Notes under the pieces: model-generated
Database searches by the model: none
Seen by the model: only the letters and a program-made list of their open reading frames with translations
What the model was told of the DNA's origin: nothing
Program-made: the position numbers and the translations under genes
Shown here: piece by piece, positions 8,811 through 17,102 of the stretch
Position numbering within the stretch: the first letter of the stretch is position 1
Layout of the letters: each line of letters opens with the position of its first letter
Origin: an uncultured Cytophagales bacterium
GTDB lineage: Bacteria; Bacteroidota; Bacteroidia; Cytophagales; Cyclobacteriaceae
NCBI GenBank assembly: GCA_913057175.1
Contig: CAJXNP010000015.1
Location: 124,001-188,000, forward strand
Direction: 5' to 3'
DNA length: 64,000 nucleotides

Positions 8811-9542
8811 TTAAGTTATCCCAATCCCAATTGTTAACCCGATAAGTCCGGCAGCAAAAGTTGACACCAGATTAACCAAGTGATTGTTGAGAATCCCTTT
8901 CTTTTGAAGGCTTGCACCTAATATTGAATCCAGCAAATTTGCCATTAATCCTGAAAAAAAGATCAGAAGAAAATACATCCAATGAAGATTAAAAATAAGA
9001 AAAGCAAGGGCAATGATAAAACTCCCCATGATACCTGCCAGACTCCCTTCCAAACTCACTACCCCATCCTTGCCTCTTCTGTCGGGCTTGAGTGTCAAAA
9101 CATTAAAGTATTTGCTCCCAACCACATTGCCAATTTCTGAGGAAAAGGTGTCTGACAAGGCTGCTGAAAACACACATGCTACTGACAAATGTAAAAGCTC
9201 CTCATCGATATCAAACAGAATCAGCATGGCAAAAAAAGCCGCTGCACCTGCATTGCAAAAAGCATGAACAGCCGTCCTTCTCCCCTGATTCTCCTGGGCA
9301 AAACCCATTTCAAATTTCTTGCTGTATTTCCATTTAGAGGCCAGCGAACCTAATAGAAAAAATAAAAGAAAATATATCAACCCCGGCAAACCCGTACCGA
9401 AATAAATAACAAACGCGATCACACCACCGGAAAGAGAGCCGGTCCAATCGGTCTTTTTAGAGAAATAACCGTAAAGCATCATGCCGACAATGCAGATAGA
9501 GATGAGGATTATTTCTGATATAGGGTATTGATCCGCATTCAT
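8811..9542 (-). CDS. DUF92 family integral membrane protein
   Basis: About 243 residues with six or more hydrophobic helices. The family hallmarks are present: SGGVIAFVIYFGTGLPG near the N-terminus, CNAGAAAFFA, then SDTFSSEIG and GKDGVVSLEGSLAGIMGSF. DUF92 includes the plant VTE6 phytyl-phosphate kinase, so a polyprenyl-phosphate role is possible, but bacterial members are largely uncharacterised. The frame is open to an ATG at 9605; I chose the ATG at 9542 because the extra residues do not look like the family. Confidence 0.8.
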   Translation of the reverse strand: MNADQYPISEIILISICIVGMMLYGYFSKKTDWTGSLSGGVIAFVIYFGTGLPGLIYFLLFFLLGSLASKWKYSKKFEMGFAQENQGRRTAVHAFCNAGAAAFFAMLILFDIDEELLHLSVACVFSAALSDTFSSEIGNVVGSKYFNVLTLKPDRRGKDGVVSLEGSLAGIMGSFIIALAFLIFNLHWMYFLLIFFSGLMANLLDSILGASLQKKGILNNHLVNLVSTFAAGLIGLTIGIGIT

Positions 9543-9682
9543 AAAATTTTCAAGTATTCCTTGTGAAGAATGGAACTCGTTTAAACTTAACCAACAAATC
9601 ATCAAATAATCTAATTTTAATTGAATCTCTTTTCATAGAAAGAGCATATTTCATAATATTGGGACACACTACAAATTAAATT

Positions 9683-10066
9683 ATGAGAAAAATAATTTCC
9701 TTTTTCAAAATACTTGGCGTTATCATCCTGGTCATTGCTATCGGTGTTTTCCTGTTCCTTAATTTTGCCGACTACAGCGATGGAACCCGGGCCGGGATAC
9801 CCATGAAGCTGAGTCGTAAAGGTGTTATTTTTAAAACCCACGAAGGGCAATTAAATGTAGGTGGCATTACCAATACGCCCGATGGCGCTATTCCCACCGT
9901 TTGGGATTTCACGGTTCCCAGTAAGAATGATAGTGTGTTGATCAAACTGAATAAAGCCATTGATGAAGGAAAAAGGGTGAAGATATATTACCATGAAAAG
10001 TTTGTCAAATTTTTCTGGAAAGGTGACACCAAGCATTTTGCCTATGAGGTAGAGATCATTAAATAG
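9683..10066 (+). CDS. Membrane-anchored small protein, Bacteroidota conserved type
   Basis: A 127-residue protein. One N-terminal membrane helix (ILGVIILVIAIGVFLFLNF) is followed by DYSDGTRAGIPMKLSRKGVIFKTHEGQL and a periplasmic beta-rich part ending in KHFAYEVEIIK. Similar proteins in Bacteroidota are often labelled '6-phosphogluconate dehydrogenase', but this one is far too short and has no dinucleotide-binding motif, so that label should not be used. It is 21 bases before the peptidase gene and may share its transcript. Function unknown. Confidence 0.65.
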   Translation: MRKIISFFKILGVIILVIAIGVFLFLNFADYSDGTRAGIPMKLSRKGVIFKTHEGQLNVGGITNTPDGAIPTVWDFTVPSKNDSVLIKLNKAIDEGKRVKIYYHEKFVKFFWKGDTKHFAYEVEIIK

Positions 10067-10087
10067 TATTTATTTTTTTTAATTTTT

Positions 10088-10966
10088 ATGGGTCTGTATT
10101 TTTTTAGCTTGTTTATCATCCTGTTGAGTATTATCTATTATTTTAATATTGGAAAACGCAAACCAACTACTTTTCAATTCACTGATTTTAAGCCGGAATG
10201 GAGGAAGTTACTCCATAACCACATAATATACTATCGATCGCTCGAACCAGAGGAAAAAATTGAGTTTGAAAGACGAATCACCCGGTTCCTGAAAAAAGTC
10301 CGGATCACCGGAATCAAAACAACCGTTGAAGAAATTGATTGTTTGTTGGTGGCCAGTAGCGCCATCATCCCGACCTTCGCCATTCCCCGATTTGAATACA
10401 CCACCATCAGGGAAGTTTTACTCTACCCGGATTTATTCAATACTGATTTTGAAATAACCGGACCTGACCGAAGAATCGGAGGAATGGTCGGCACCGGATC
10501 ATTGGATGGCATGATGATCCTTTCTAAACCACTTTTAAGGAAGGGTTTTTCCAATTCACAGGACAAAAAGAATGTGGGAATTCATGAGTTCCTACACTTG
10601 ATGGACAAAGAGGATGGGTTGATTGACGGGATCCCAAAAGCTTTTATGGATAATGCTCCATCCCTCCCATGGATGGAGCTTGGAAAGAAAAAGATCGATC
10701 AGATATTGAGCAATCAATCGGACATCAATCCTTATGGAGCGACCAATGCAGAAGAATTTTTTGCCGTTGCCGGCGAATATTTCTTTGAGAGGCCTGTAAT
10801 GATGCACCAAAAACATCCTGAATTATACTCCTTCCTGAAAAAAGTATTTCGCCAAAACCTGGTTGAAAAATTAAACCACAAACTTTCAAGACCGAAGGAA
10901 ATCGGACGCAATGATCCTTGTCCATGTGGAAGTGGGGAAAAATTCAAGAGGTGTTGTCTTCAATAG
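10088..10966 (+). CDS. MtfA-like zinc peptidase with C-terminal SEC-C motif
   Basis: A 292-residue protein. An N-terminal membrane helix precedes an M90/MtfA-type metallopeptidase domain. HEFLH near residue 167 supplies the zinc-binding histidines and catalytic glutamate, and EEFFAVAGEYFF near residue 222 supplies the third ligand region. The last 20 residues contain NDPCPCGSGEKFKRCC, the SEC-C zinc motif found on SecA and many other proteins. In E. coli MtfA binds the Mlc repressor and affects glucose uptake; here the role is open. The SEC-C tail and membrane anchor are additions to the classic MtfA layout. Confidence 0.85.
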   Translation: MGLYFFSLFIILLSIIYYFNIGKRKPTTFQFTDFKPEWRKLLHNHIIYYRSLEPEEKIEFERRITRFLKKVRITGIKTTVEEIDCLLVASSAIIPTFAIPRFEYTTIREVLLYPDLFNTDFEITGPDRRIGGMVGTGSLDGMMILSKPLLRKGFSNSQDKKNVGIHEFLHLMDKEDGLIDGIPKAFMDNAPSLPWMELGKKKIDQILSNQSDINPYGATNAEEFFAVAGEYFFERPVMMHQKHPELYSFLKKVFRQNLVEKLNHKLSRPKEIGRNDPCPCGSGEKFKRCCLQ

Positions 10967-11020
10967 ATTATGCATTTTTTCACAAACAAATATCCTCAGC
11001 CTGATTTGACATTTTATTTC

Positions 11021-11050
11021 ATTGATTAAACCTATTTTTCCCTATTTTTG
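11021..11050 (+). promoter_or_regulatory. Promoter of the fucose-type operon
   Basis: TATTTTTG (11043-11050) fits TAnnTTTG, and ATTG (11021-11024) lies 18 bases upstream in the -33 position. The first gene starts 25 bases downstream of the -7 box. Confidence 0.45.
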
Positions 11051-11075
11051 AATCCATCTGTCAATAAATTTAAAA

Positions 11076-11855
11076 ATGTCAGTTTTTAGCTTAGCAGGAA
11101 AAAATGCAGTCATTACAGGAGGTGGAAGTGGAATTGGAGAATCCATTTGCAAGACATTCGCCCAACAGGGAGCGTCAGTGGTAATTTTGGATAATAACCT
11201 TGAGAACGCTCAACGAGTAGCAAAATCCATTGAACAAACAGGTGTTCAGGCCCTGGCTTACAAGTGCGATGTATCAAAAAATGACGAAGTAAAGTCACTC
11301 ATTGATCAGATTGTAGCAGATATGCCTATTCATATTCTGGTAAACAATGCGGGAGTTTCCCATGTCGGAAAATTGGATAATACGGACGAAGCTAATTTCG
11401 ACAGGATAATTTCTGTCAATGTAAAGGGATTTTACAATATGATGCAGGCTTGTATTGAGCATATGAAAAATCAAGGTGGTGGTGTGATCCTGAACATGGC
11501 TTCTATTGCGGCCACTATGGGTATTCCGGAACGGTTTGTTTATTCAGCAAGTAAAGGAGCAGTACGGGCAATGACCATGTCTGTTGCCGTAGATTATTTA
11601 AAAGACAACATTCGCTGTAACTGCATTTCTCCAGCAAGGGTTCATACACCATTTGTCGATGATTTCATAGCTAAAAACTATCCCGGAAAAGAAACAGAGG
11701 TGTTCGACAAACTTTCAAAAACCCAGCCAATCGGCCGCATGGGGAAACCGGAAGAAATCGCCAACCTGGCACTGTACCTGTGTTCGGATGAGGCATCCTT
11801 TATTACAGGAAATGATTATTTAATTGACGGAGGATTTATAAATTTGGCACCTTAA
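11076..11855 (+). CDS. SDR dehydrogenase, 2-keto-3-deoxy-L-fuconate dehydrogenase-like
   Basis: A 259-residue classical short-chain dehydrogenase. The cofactor motif TGGGSGIG is near residue 14, NNAG near 90, and the catalytic Ser, Tyr and Lys are in MASIA and YSASK. An Asp at the end of beta-strand 2 (ILDNN) favours NAD over NADP. The neighbours are a fumarylacetoacetase-fold hydrolase 9 bases later and a second SDR, the arrangement used for oxidative L-fucose or L-rhamnose breakdown. The step assigned is oxidation of the 2-keto-3-deoxy acid to the 2,4-diketo acid. The exact sugar is inferred. Confidence 0.75.
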   Translation: MSVFSLAGKNAVITGGGSGIGESICKTFAQQGASVVILDNNLENAQRVAKSIEQTGVQALAYKCDVSKNDEVKSLIDQIVADMPIHILVNNAGVSHVGKLDNTDEANFDRIISVNVKGFYNMMQACIEHMKNQGGGVILNMASIAATMGIPERFVYSASKGAVRAMTMSVAVDYLKDNIRCNCISPARVHTPFVDDFIAKNYPGKETEVFDKLSKTQPIGRMGKPEEIANLALYLCSDEASFITGNDYLIDGGFINLAP

Positions 11856-11864
11856 AGAAGCAAA

Positions 11865-12719
11865 ATGAAATTAATAAGAATTGGAAGTCCCGGTAGTGAA
11901 GAGCCGGGCATCATTGATTCAAATGGTAACTGGAGATCTGTCGCTGCTTTTGGCGAAGATTACAACGAGCGATTTTTTGAGTCTGAAGGCATTGAAAGGT
12001 TAAAAACCTGGTTAGACAAGAACCTCGACAATTGCCCGATTATTGACAAATCTACCCGTATGGGACCATCTATTGCAAGACCTTCCAAGCTGATTTGCAT
12101 CGGATTGAACTATGCGGAACACGCCCGGGAGAGTGGAATGGATCTGCCAAAAGAACCCGTTATCTTTTTCAAGGCCACTTCAGCTATTTGCGGACCATAC
12201 GATGATATAGTTATTCCAAAAAACAGCCAAAAAACCGATTGGGAGGTGGAACTGGCGGTAGTGATCGGAAAGAAGGCAAGTTATGTCAGCATGGATAAAG
12301 CCATGGACTATGTGGCCGGATATGTTTTGCACAATGATTACAGTGAAAGGGAATTTCAAATAGAAAAAGGCGGCCAATGGGTAAAGGGAAAATCCTGTGA
12401 TACATTTGCTCCGATAGGTCCCTATATGGCTACAAAGGATGAAATTGAAGACCCCCACAATCTGAACCTGTGGTTGAAACTCAATGGAGAGATGGTACAA
12501 AACAGCAGTACTGCCGATTTCATTTTCAATATTCCGACAGTTGTTTCTTATTTAAGTCAATTCATGAGCCTGCTACCGGGCGATGTCATTTCTACCGGCA
12601 CACCCAAAGGAGTTGGACTGGGATTTAATCCTCCAAAATACCTCAAACCAGGAGATGAAGTAGAATTGGGAATCGAAAAGCTGGGAATTTCAAAACAAAA
12701 AGTGGTTGCTTACAAATAG
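11865..12719 (+). CDS. Fumarylacetoacetate hydrolase family protein, 2,4-diketo-3-deoxy-L-fuconate hydrolase-like
   Basis: A 284-residue FAH-fold enzyme. Conserved parts are CIGLNYAEHARE, EPVIFFKATSAICGP, the metal-binding DWEVELAVVIGK, KSCDTFAPIGP and STGTPKGVG. Family members cleave C-C bonds of diketo acids; in the oxidative deoxy-sugar route the enzyme splits 2,4-diketo-3-deoxy-L-fuconate (or rhamnonate) into pyruvate and lactate. It lies between two SDR genes with gaps of 9 and 14 bases. Other acylpyruvate substrates remain possible, but this context makes the deoxy-sugar role the best reading. Confidence 0.8.
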   Translation: MKLIRIGSPGSEEPGIIDSNGNWRSVAAFGEDYNERFFESEGIERLKTWLDKNLDNCPIIDKSTRMGPSIARPSKLICIGLNYAEHARESGMDLPKEPVIFFKATSAICGPYDDIVIPKNSQKTDWEVELAVVIGKKASYVSMDKAMDYVAGYVLHNDYSEREFQIEKGGQWVKGKSCDTFAPIGPYMATKDEIEDPHNLNLWLKLNGEMVQNSSTADFIFNIPTVVSYLSQFMSLLPGDVISTGTPKGVGLGFNPPKYLKPGDEVELGIEKLGISKQKVVAYK

Positions 12720-12733
12720 CTCCGAAAGAATCC

Positions 12734-13516
12734 ATGGATCTTCATCTCAAAGGTAAAGTTATAGTCGTCACGGGTGGAGCAAAAGGAATTGGCGGAGCCA
12801 TTTGCGAAGGGCTGAGAGAAGAAGGGGCTGTACCTGTGATCATTGACAAAGATGAGGAAGCTTCCCATTCCATATTGAAAAAGCTGGATCTTGGTGATCA
12901 GTTATATAAACCAATTATTGCCGACCTGTCAAAACCTGAAAATTGTCGAAAAGCTGTTGAGGAGGTCAATGTGCAATTCCCTGAAATTCATGGCCTCGTA
13001 AACAATGCGGGCGTAAATGATGGAATTGGCTTGGAAAAGGGGGATCCGGATCAGTTCATCGCTTCCCTGCAGAAAAACCTGATCCAGGTTTATAGTATTA
13101 CTCATTATCTATTGCCTGCTTTAAAAAGTTCAAGCGGACCTATTGTTAACATTGCATCAAAAACTGCTGTTACCGGCCAGGGGGGAACGAGCGGGTACAT
13201 TGCCTCAAAAGGTGGAGTATTAAGCCTTACCCGGGAGTGGGCAGTTGAGCTCCTTCCCTACTCCATAAGGGTAAATGCCGTTGTTCCCGCTGAGGTTTAC
13301 ACTCCCCTTTATCAGCATTATTTAAGCACATTTCCTGATCCGGCGAAAGCCCGAAAACAGATTGAAAGCAAGATCCCTTTCCAGAAAAGAATGACCCTTT
13401 CCTCTGAAATAGCCGACACGGTAGTTTTTTTGCTATCTGATCGTTCTTCCCACACTACCGGACAATTTATTTTTCCGGATGGCGGCTATACCCATCTCGA
13501 CCGGGCAATCAGTTAA
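12734..13516 (+). CDS. SDR dehydrogenase, L-fucose dehydrogenase-like
   Basis: A 260-residue short-chain dehydrogenase. It has TGGAKGIGG near residue 14, VNNAGVND near 90, catalytic Ser in IASKTAV, and Tyr and Lys in YIASKGG. By position it would oxidise the free sugar to the lactone as the first step of the pathway. It is the third gene of the operon. No lactonase or fuconate dehydratase is present in the window, so the pathway must be completed elsewhere. The substrate is inferred from neighbours, not from residues. Confidence 0.72.
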   Translation: MDLHLKGKVIVVTGGAKGIGGAICEGLREEGAVPVIIDKDEEASHSILKKLDLGDQLYKPIIADLSKPENCRKAVEEVNVQFPEIHGLVNNAGVNDGIGLEKGDPDQFIASLQKNLIQVYSITHYLLPALKSSSGPIVNIASKTAVTGQGGTSGYIASKGGVLSLTREWAVELLPYSIRVNAVVPAEVYTPLYQHYLSTFPDPAKARKQIESKIPFQKRMTLSSEIADTVVFLLSDRSSHTTGQFIFPDGGYTHLDRAIS

Positions 13517-13562
13517 GAAACAAATCTTCAAAAAAAATATAGTAATTTCTGTGTTCAATTAT

Positions 13563-13597
13563 TTTGAATACACAATGATGAAAAAATTGTAACTTTA
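13563..13597 (+). promoter_or_regulatory. Possible promoter of the sensor kinase
   Basis: TTTG (13563-13566) is followed after 23 bases by TAACTTTA (13590-13597), a near fit to the Bacteroidota -33/-7 pair, 36 bases before the GTG start. This suggests the kinase is transcribed separately from the fucose-type operon. Confidence 0.4.
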
Positions 13598-13633
13598 GTA
13601 GTAATCACCATACAAATAACAGGTATTCAACTA

Positions 13634-16600
13634 GTGGCCTCAAGAAAAACCTTAGCATTTTTAATTATCTACCTAAGCTTCACCCTGGCAGGTTTCGGTC
13701 AGAAAGAGCTTTATAGCTTTAACCAGCTGTCCTTTGAACAAGGTCTTCCGGGTGTGAATATTCGTCACATTTACCAGGACTCAAGAGGGATCATGTGGAT
13801 TTCCATTGAAGCAATAGGCCTTTGCAAATTCTACGGAAACCGATACGTTCTTTTTCAAAAAGACAATAAGGATTCTCTTTCTATTTCAAGCAATTTTGTC
13901 AATAAAGTAATTGAGGATAAAGATGGATTTCTCTGGGTAGCAACCGACAATGGCCTTAATAAGTATGATCGTGAAAGCAATACCTTTACCCCCTACCTGG
14001 AAGCAGAATCCATGCACAATGATATTTCCAGTAATGTTATCAATACCCTCTTTATCGACTCTGAGAATAACCTGTGGATTGGTACTGAAAACGGCTTAAA
14101 TAAATTTGTGCCTGAAAAGAATAGTTTCGAGTATTTCGGCTTTTCCAGGAATAGTGAGGAGGTCGAAACGGCTACTTCAATTTATGAAATATTTGAAGAT
14201 GAAAATGGACTGTTATGGTTGGGTACAACCAAGGGGCTTATAAAGTTTAACCCCCGTGACAAGAATTACAAGTCCTTCCCACTTAACAGGCCTGGTAGTG
14301 ACTTATTATATAATTTCATTCGATCCATAGAGGTTGATAACTTGGGGAACTTATGGCTTGGTACTCACAGAGGATTGGAAAGATTTGATCCGAAAAAAGA
14401 AGAATTTATACCATGGTCTTATCAACCGGAAGATAAAAAAGAATTGATTTATGAAGGAATTAATGATATATACAATGAAAACGATGAACAACTATGGATC
14501 GGAACCTATACAAAAGGAATTGTTCTACTCAATCTGAAAGACCATTCCTATATTCGTTTAAACACCAACAACAACGACATACATGGACTAACGAGCAATC
14601 ATATTCGATATTTTCTAAAAGACAAATCAGGTACACTTTGGGTTTGTTCAAAATTTGAAGGCCTGTTCAGACAGGAAAAAAGTAAGGAAATTGTGAATGT
14701 CTGGCCGAAATCCCTGAGCCCTCTGCTACCTTTAAAGGACAAGCACATTCTTGCTTTATATAAGGATCCTCAAAATGAGAAATTGTTTTGGGTTGGGACT
14801 AAATTTGACGGATTATACAGGGTTGACATATTGAACGGTGACATAAGGCAATACAAAAACAACCTTCAGGATCCGACCAGTGTTAACTCGAATCGCATAC
14901 AAAGCGTCGCTAGAACTTCGGATGGAAAGTTCTATGTAGCCACTGTAAATGGTCTGGACTTTTTTGATGAAGAAAATGAAACTTTTGAAAAGATCTCAAA
15001 TATTACCATTAACGTAATTGAAGCAGATCACAATGGAAGATTGTGGGTTGGTGCCTTCAATGGCTTGTTCGTTATGCAAAACAATAAAATCTCCCGGTAC
15101 CAACATGAGGAACCTTTTTTCAGGGATGATAGTAAAGATATCCTTCAGGTTTATTTGGATAATCTGAATAATTTGTGGCTTTCCACACGATATGACGGGC
15201 TGCGCCGAATTAATCTGAATTCCAATGAATTTACGTCTTACAAGCACGATAGATCAAACCAGCAATCCATAAGTGGCAACATGGTCAGACCCATTTATAT
15301 GGATGGCGCCAACAGGCTTTGGGTGGGTACCAAGGCGGGAGGGTTAAATCTCATGAACGATGTCAACGATCCGGATTTCATAGTATATACCACATCTGAT
15401 GGATTACCAGTAAATTTTATATTAGGAATTCAGGAAGACCTGGAGAACAATGTTTGGTTGAGCACTTTTAATGGTTTGTCAAAATTTGATTTACAAACTA
15501 AAACATTTACAAATTTTAATAAAGATTATGGTCTGCAGGGAAACATTTATGAGCTGGGTGTTTCTGAAATTCACGAGGATGGCAGCCTGATCTTTGGTGG
15601 GCACAATGGACTTGATGCAATTCACCCCGATAGCATCTCAAAATATGACGCTGTATCACCCCTCATAATTTCTTCAGTGGATATTTATAATGAACAATTC
15701 GTGTCCGATATTGTCGCAAATGACACCTTTGAACTGGATCATAAGCAAAATTATTTGTCATTTGAATTTGTTCTGGCCGATTATACGGACTATCAACGAC
15801 ATCAATTTTCTTATCAATTGGTAGGTGTAGACAACGATTGGGTGCAATCAGGAAATCGAAATTATGTTTCCTACTCCGATCTGAACCCCGGTAGTTATAC
15901 ATTTAAGGTTAAAGGTGCAAATGAATTTGGCACCTGGAATGAAGATGGGCCGCAGCTATTGATTCGGATCAAACCACCATTTTTCAATACCGCTATTTTT
16001 AAATTTGCAGTAGCGTTAGCCTTGATCATCACCGGACTTAGCTTTTATTTGATTAAAACCCGACAAATAAGGAATTCAAAGCGCTTTTTAGAACAAAAAA
16101 TCCAGGAAAGAACAAGAAAACTAAGGGAAGCGCTGGATCAGTTAAAGGAAAACCAACAAAAAATAAAATCTCAGAATGATGAGCTCAGTACACGAAACGA
16201 ACAAATTCTTCAGCAAAGCCAGCAGATACAAAGTATAAATCATGAGCTACAGCAGGCACATAAGGAATTAAAATCCATCAACAATGACCTGGATAAAAGG
16301 GTGCGGGACAGAACTGCAGAATTGGTTAAGTCAAATGAAGAGTTAGACAGATTTGTCTATAGCGCTTCTCATGATTTAAGCGCTCCACTAAAATCTGTTC
16401 TTGGATTAGTTAACATCGCCAAACTTGAGAACAAAAATGGAGATTTAAGTCTTCATTTCAACTTAATAGAAAAAAGTATTGTCAAGTTGGAAGAAGTAAT
16501 CAATTCCCTCACGCAGTTCTCAAGAAATGCAGGACATGACATTATTAAAAAAGAATTCGTCTTTGAAAATTTAATCCGGGAAATTTTACAAGAGCATCAG

Positions 16601-16996
16601 GCATCATTTCGTACAGGTCAATCAAATGTTAATTTGAAATTTGACCCGTCTATGACTATTTACACGGACTATCTACGATTAAAAATCATTTTGTCCAATA
16701 TCATTTCCAATGCAATCAAGCATACAAAAAATGATTGTTCTCCTACTATTGATATCAATTTTGCCCGGAACAATGGAGAATATGAGATATCGGTAAGGGA
16801 TAACGGGGTCGGCATTAAGAATGAATACAAAGACAAAATTTTTGAGATGTTTTACCGGGCAAATGAAACTTCGGAAGGGTCTGGCCTGGGCTTATACATT
16901 GTAAAAGAGACCCTGGCCAAACTCAATGGCAGCATTGAAATTGAATCGGAGGTAAATGAATATTCCGAATTCAAAATCCACATTCCAGCCAACTGA
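13634..16996 (+). CDS. Propeller sensor histidine kinase (HTCS-like, without receiver or AraC domain)
   Basis: A 1120-residue membrane kinase. A signal peptide (about 1-22) leads to a long periplasmic two-bladed propeller of Reg_prop repeats with recurring LWIGT, LWLGT and GLNK patterns (about 30-690). A Y_Y_Y beta-sandwich follows (about 705-785, with QLVGVDNDW and YTFKVKGANEFG), then one membrane helix near 795-815 and a long coiled coil. The kinase core has SASHDLSAPLKS with the phosphate-accepting His, an N-box near SNAIKHTKND and the G-boxes DNGVGIK and GSGLGLYIV. Hybrid HTCS proteins continue into receiver and AraC domains; this one stops, so a separate response regulator is needed. It may sense a glycan product linked to the preceding operon. 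Start is GTG. Confidence 0.85.
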   Translation: MASRKTLAFLIIYLSFTLAGFGQKELYSFNQLSFEQGLPGVNIRHIYQDSRGIMWISIEAIGLCKFYGNRYVLFQKDNKDSLSISSNFVNKVIEDKDGFLWVATDNGLNKYDRESNTFTPYLEAESMHNDISSNVINTLFIDSENNLWIGTENGLNKFVPEKNSFEYFGFSRNSEEVETATSIYEIFEDENGLLWLGTTKGLIKFNPRDKNYKSFPLNRPGSDLLYNFIRSIEVDNLGNLWLGTHRGLERFDPKKEEFIPWSYQPEDKKELIYEGINDIYNENDEQLWIGTYTKGIVLLNLKDHSYIRLNTNNNDIHGLTSNHIRYFLKDKSGTLWVCSKFEGLFRQEKSKEIVNVWPKSLSPLLPLKDKHILALYKDPQNEKLFWVGTKFDGLYRVDILNGDIRQYKNNLQDPTSVNSNRIQSVARTSDGKFYVATVNGLDFFDEENETFEKISNITINVIEADHNGRLWVGAFNGLFVMQNNKISRYQHEEPFFRDDSKDILQVYLDNLNNLWLSTRYDGLRRINLNSNEFTSYKHDRSNQQSISGNMVRPIYMDGANRLWVGTKAGGLNLMNDVNDPDFIVYTTSDGLPVNFILGIQEDLENNVWLSTFNGLSKFDLQTKTFTNFNKDYGLQGNIYELGVSEIHEDGSLIFGGHNGLDAIHPDSISKYDAVSPLIISSVDIYNEQFVSDIVANDTFELDHKQNYLSFEFVLADYTDYQRHQFSYQLVGVDNDWVQSGNRNYVSYSDLNPGSYTFKVKGANEFGTWNEDGPQLLIRIKPPFFNTAIFKFAVALALIITGLSFYLIKTRQIRNSKRFLEQKIQERTRKLREALDQLKENQQKIKSQNDELSTRNEQILQQSQQIQSINHELQQAHKELKSINNDLDKRVRDRTAELVKSNEELDRFVYSASHDLSAPLKSVLGLVNIAKLENKNGDLSLHFNLIEKSIVKLEEVINSLTQFSRNAGHDIIKKEFVFENLIREILQEHQASFRTGQSNVNLKFDPSMTIYTDYLRLKIILSNIISNAIKHTKNDCSPTIDINFARNNGEYEISVRDNGVGIKNEYKDKIFEMFYRANETSEGSGLGLYIVKETLAKLNGSIEIESEVNEYSEFKIHIPAN

Positions 16997-17102
16997 TATG
17001 CCTGTTTAACAGTTTTGATTACGCTTAGCTTTGCGAACTTCTCTGCTAAACTTTGTATCAAACTTCGCATACTTTTGCGAATAACCTTCTGATATTGTAG
17101 TA

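Noticed and set aside
9683-10066. '6-phosphogluconate dehydrogenase' label for this gene
   Set aside because: 127 residues with a membrane helix and no Rossmann motif cannot be this enzyme; the label would be a transferred error.
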